Part shown: positions 5,948 through 6,545 of the stretch, in pieces
Position numbering within the stretch: position 1 is the stretch's first letter
Layout of the letters: each line of letters begins with the position of its first letter
NCBI GenBank assembly: GCA_025455225.1
Contig: JALOMY010000165.1
Location: 1 to 6,545, forward strand
Source of the DNA: Cyclobacteriaceae bacterium
GTDB lineage: Bacteria; Bacteroidota; Bacteroidia; Cytophagales; Cyclobacteriaceae
Length of the DNA stretch: 6,545 nt
Direction of reading: 5' to 3'
Made by a program: the position numbers and the translations under genes
The notes under the pieces: model-generated
The model's input: only the letters and a program-made list of their open reading frames with translations
What the model was told of the DNA's origin: nothing
Databases searched by the model: none

Positions 5948-6545
5948 TCAGGGTAAGAATAATTTGTTCTGGGCAAGACAATCCGATAAGTTCCGGTAAA
6001 CCGTTCGGATAGAATCCGGTGATCTGTCTGCATGAAGTGCTTTTAATATCCGGGTTGACAAGGTTCCCTCCTGCAGGATAAGATCCAGCTCGGGTTTCCA
6101 TTGATCAAGCACACCGCTGCGTATGTACACCAGCCGTTCGAGAATGTGTTTCCAAAATTCTGAGGCACTTAATGTTGCGGCAGAAAGACCAAAAAGTTTC
6201 AGATAATCGGTATCACGTAACACAGCCTGCTCACCTTTTTCTATACATAAATCAAGAATCTGGGCAAGACCTTCCGTGCGGCATTTCATCTGGGTTTCAT
6301 GGTCCGCGAATTTGCCATTGACCAAAGCCTTTATGGTTTCAATCACCAGGGCAACAATTGAAATTTCTGCTGAAGGACATTCCTGCGAATCCATTAACCG
6401 GATTTCGATAGAACCCCGATCGAACCGTGCAATGGCCCCCCTGGAGTTCACCCAGATGGGATTCAAAACATGGTGAGGATCATAAGGTGCTACATCCATC
6501 TTTATTTTTTCATAGATCGTATTGAGGTAATTGCGCCTTGAAAAA
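5948..6545 (-). CDS. GCS2-family carboxylate-amine (glutamate-cysteine) ligase-like protein, C-terminal part
   Basis: The frame is open through the right edge, so only about the last 199 residues are present. It reads in as FSRRNYLNTIYEKIK, then MDVAPYDPHHVLNPIWVNSRGAIARFDRGSIEIRLMDSQECPSAEI. The GSIEIRLMDSQECP block is typical of the C-terminal part of the GCS2 family (PF04107), glutamine-synthetase-fold enzymes that use ATP to join a carboxylate to an amine: gamma-glutamylcysteine synthetase, YbdK and relatives. The remaining 150 residues are helical with no extra domain, ending ...AQNKLFLP. The in-frame ATG at 6499 could be mistaken for a start, but the conserved sequence and open frame upstream show it is internal. 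The stop is 6 nt from the amidohydrolase start, so the two form an operon. Whether the acceptor is cysteine (glutathione synthesis) or another amine cannot be told from this fragment. Confidence 0.82.
   Translation of the reverse strand, partial: FSRRNYLNTIYEKIKMDVAPYDPHHVLNPIWVNSRGAIARFDRGSIEIRLMDSQECPSAEISIVALVIETIKALVNGKFADHETQMKCRTEGLAQILDLCIEKGEQAVLRDTDYLKLFGLSAATLSASEFWKHILERLVYIRSGVLDQWKPELDLILQEGTLSTRILKALHADRSPDSIRTVYRNLSDCLAQNKLFLP

Noticed and set aside
5913..6101. Minus-strand frame of 62 codons bridging the amidoligase and amidohydrolase genes
   Set aside because: It is out of frame with both conserved genes, and its sequence is a frame-shifted copy of their coding DNA.
6276..6476. 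Plus-strand frame of 66 codons opposite the amidoligase gene
   Set aside because: It lies opposite the most conserved GCS2 block and has no recognisable features of its own.
5948..6499. A complete 183-residue protein starting at the ATG at 6499
   Set aside because: The frame stays open to the window edge and the GCS2 family needs a long N-terminal catalytic part, so this is the C-terminal fragment of a longer gene.

Overview
The window looks like chromosomal DNA of a Bacteroidota bacterium, probably Cytophagales or a relative. This is inferred from gene style, not from a search. The pointers are a moderate AT bias, mostly weak Shine-Dalgarno sequences, a Bacteroidota-type ECF sigma factor followed by a small polytopic membrane protein, and a membrane-anchored protein with three ComEA-like helix-hairpin-helix units. 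There are no RNA genes, insertion sequences, integrases or CRISPR arrays. Six protein genes fill almost all of it, and two run off the edges.

Left block (2-3926, all minus strand). A helix-hairpin-helix membrane protein (3926 to 3024) is followed, with a probable 47-nt overlap, by a very large superfamily 1 helicase. The helicase gene fills the first 3 kb and is cut by the left edge after helicase motif III. No stop interrupts its frame over about 1023 codons. It has a family-specific N-terminus, a Walker A motif near residue 334, about 630 residues of insert, then a Walker B motif (DEASQ) near 969. This is the layout of DUF4011-type AAA_11/AAA_12 helicases.

Middle block (3927-5170, plus strand). 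A divergent intergenic region of about 140 bp carries a good promoter candidate (TTGACA, 17 bp, TGTAAT) and a perfect 8-bp inverted repeat over its -35 box. It drives an ECF sigma factor with no in-frame ATG start (best start TTG at 4065). Two bases after it comes a four-helix membrane protein that is the likely anti-sigma or sensor partner.

Right block (5258-6545, minus strand). The C-terminal third or so of a GCS2-family glutamate-cysteine ligase-like amidoligase enters from the right edge. Six bases after its stop comes a GTG-started N-formylglutamate amidohydrolase-family gene. An amide-bond-forming enzyme next to an amide hydrolase recalls the amidoligase clusters described by comparative genomics in Bacteroidota, where a RimK-like ATP-grasp ligase and an M14-type peptidase are often nearby. 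Those partners would lie outside this window. The middle and right blocks converge on an 87-bp gap with a small hairpin.

The items most worth following are the amidoligase/amidohydrolase pair, the helicase with its long uncharacterised insert beside a membrane HhH protein, and the sigma-factor promoter with its operator-like dyad.
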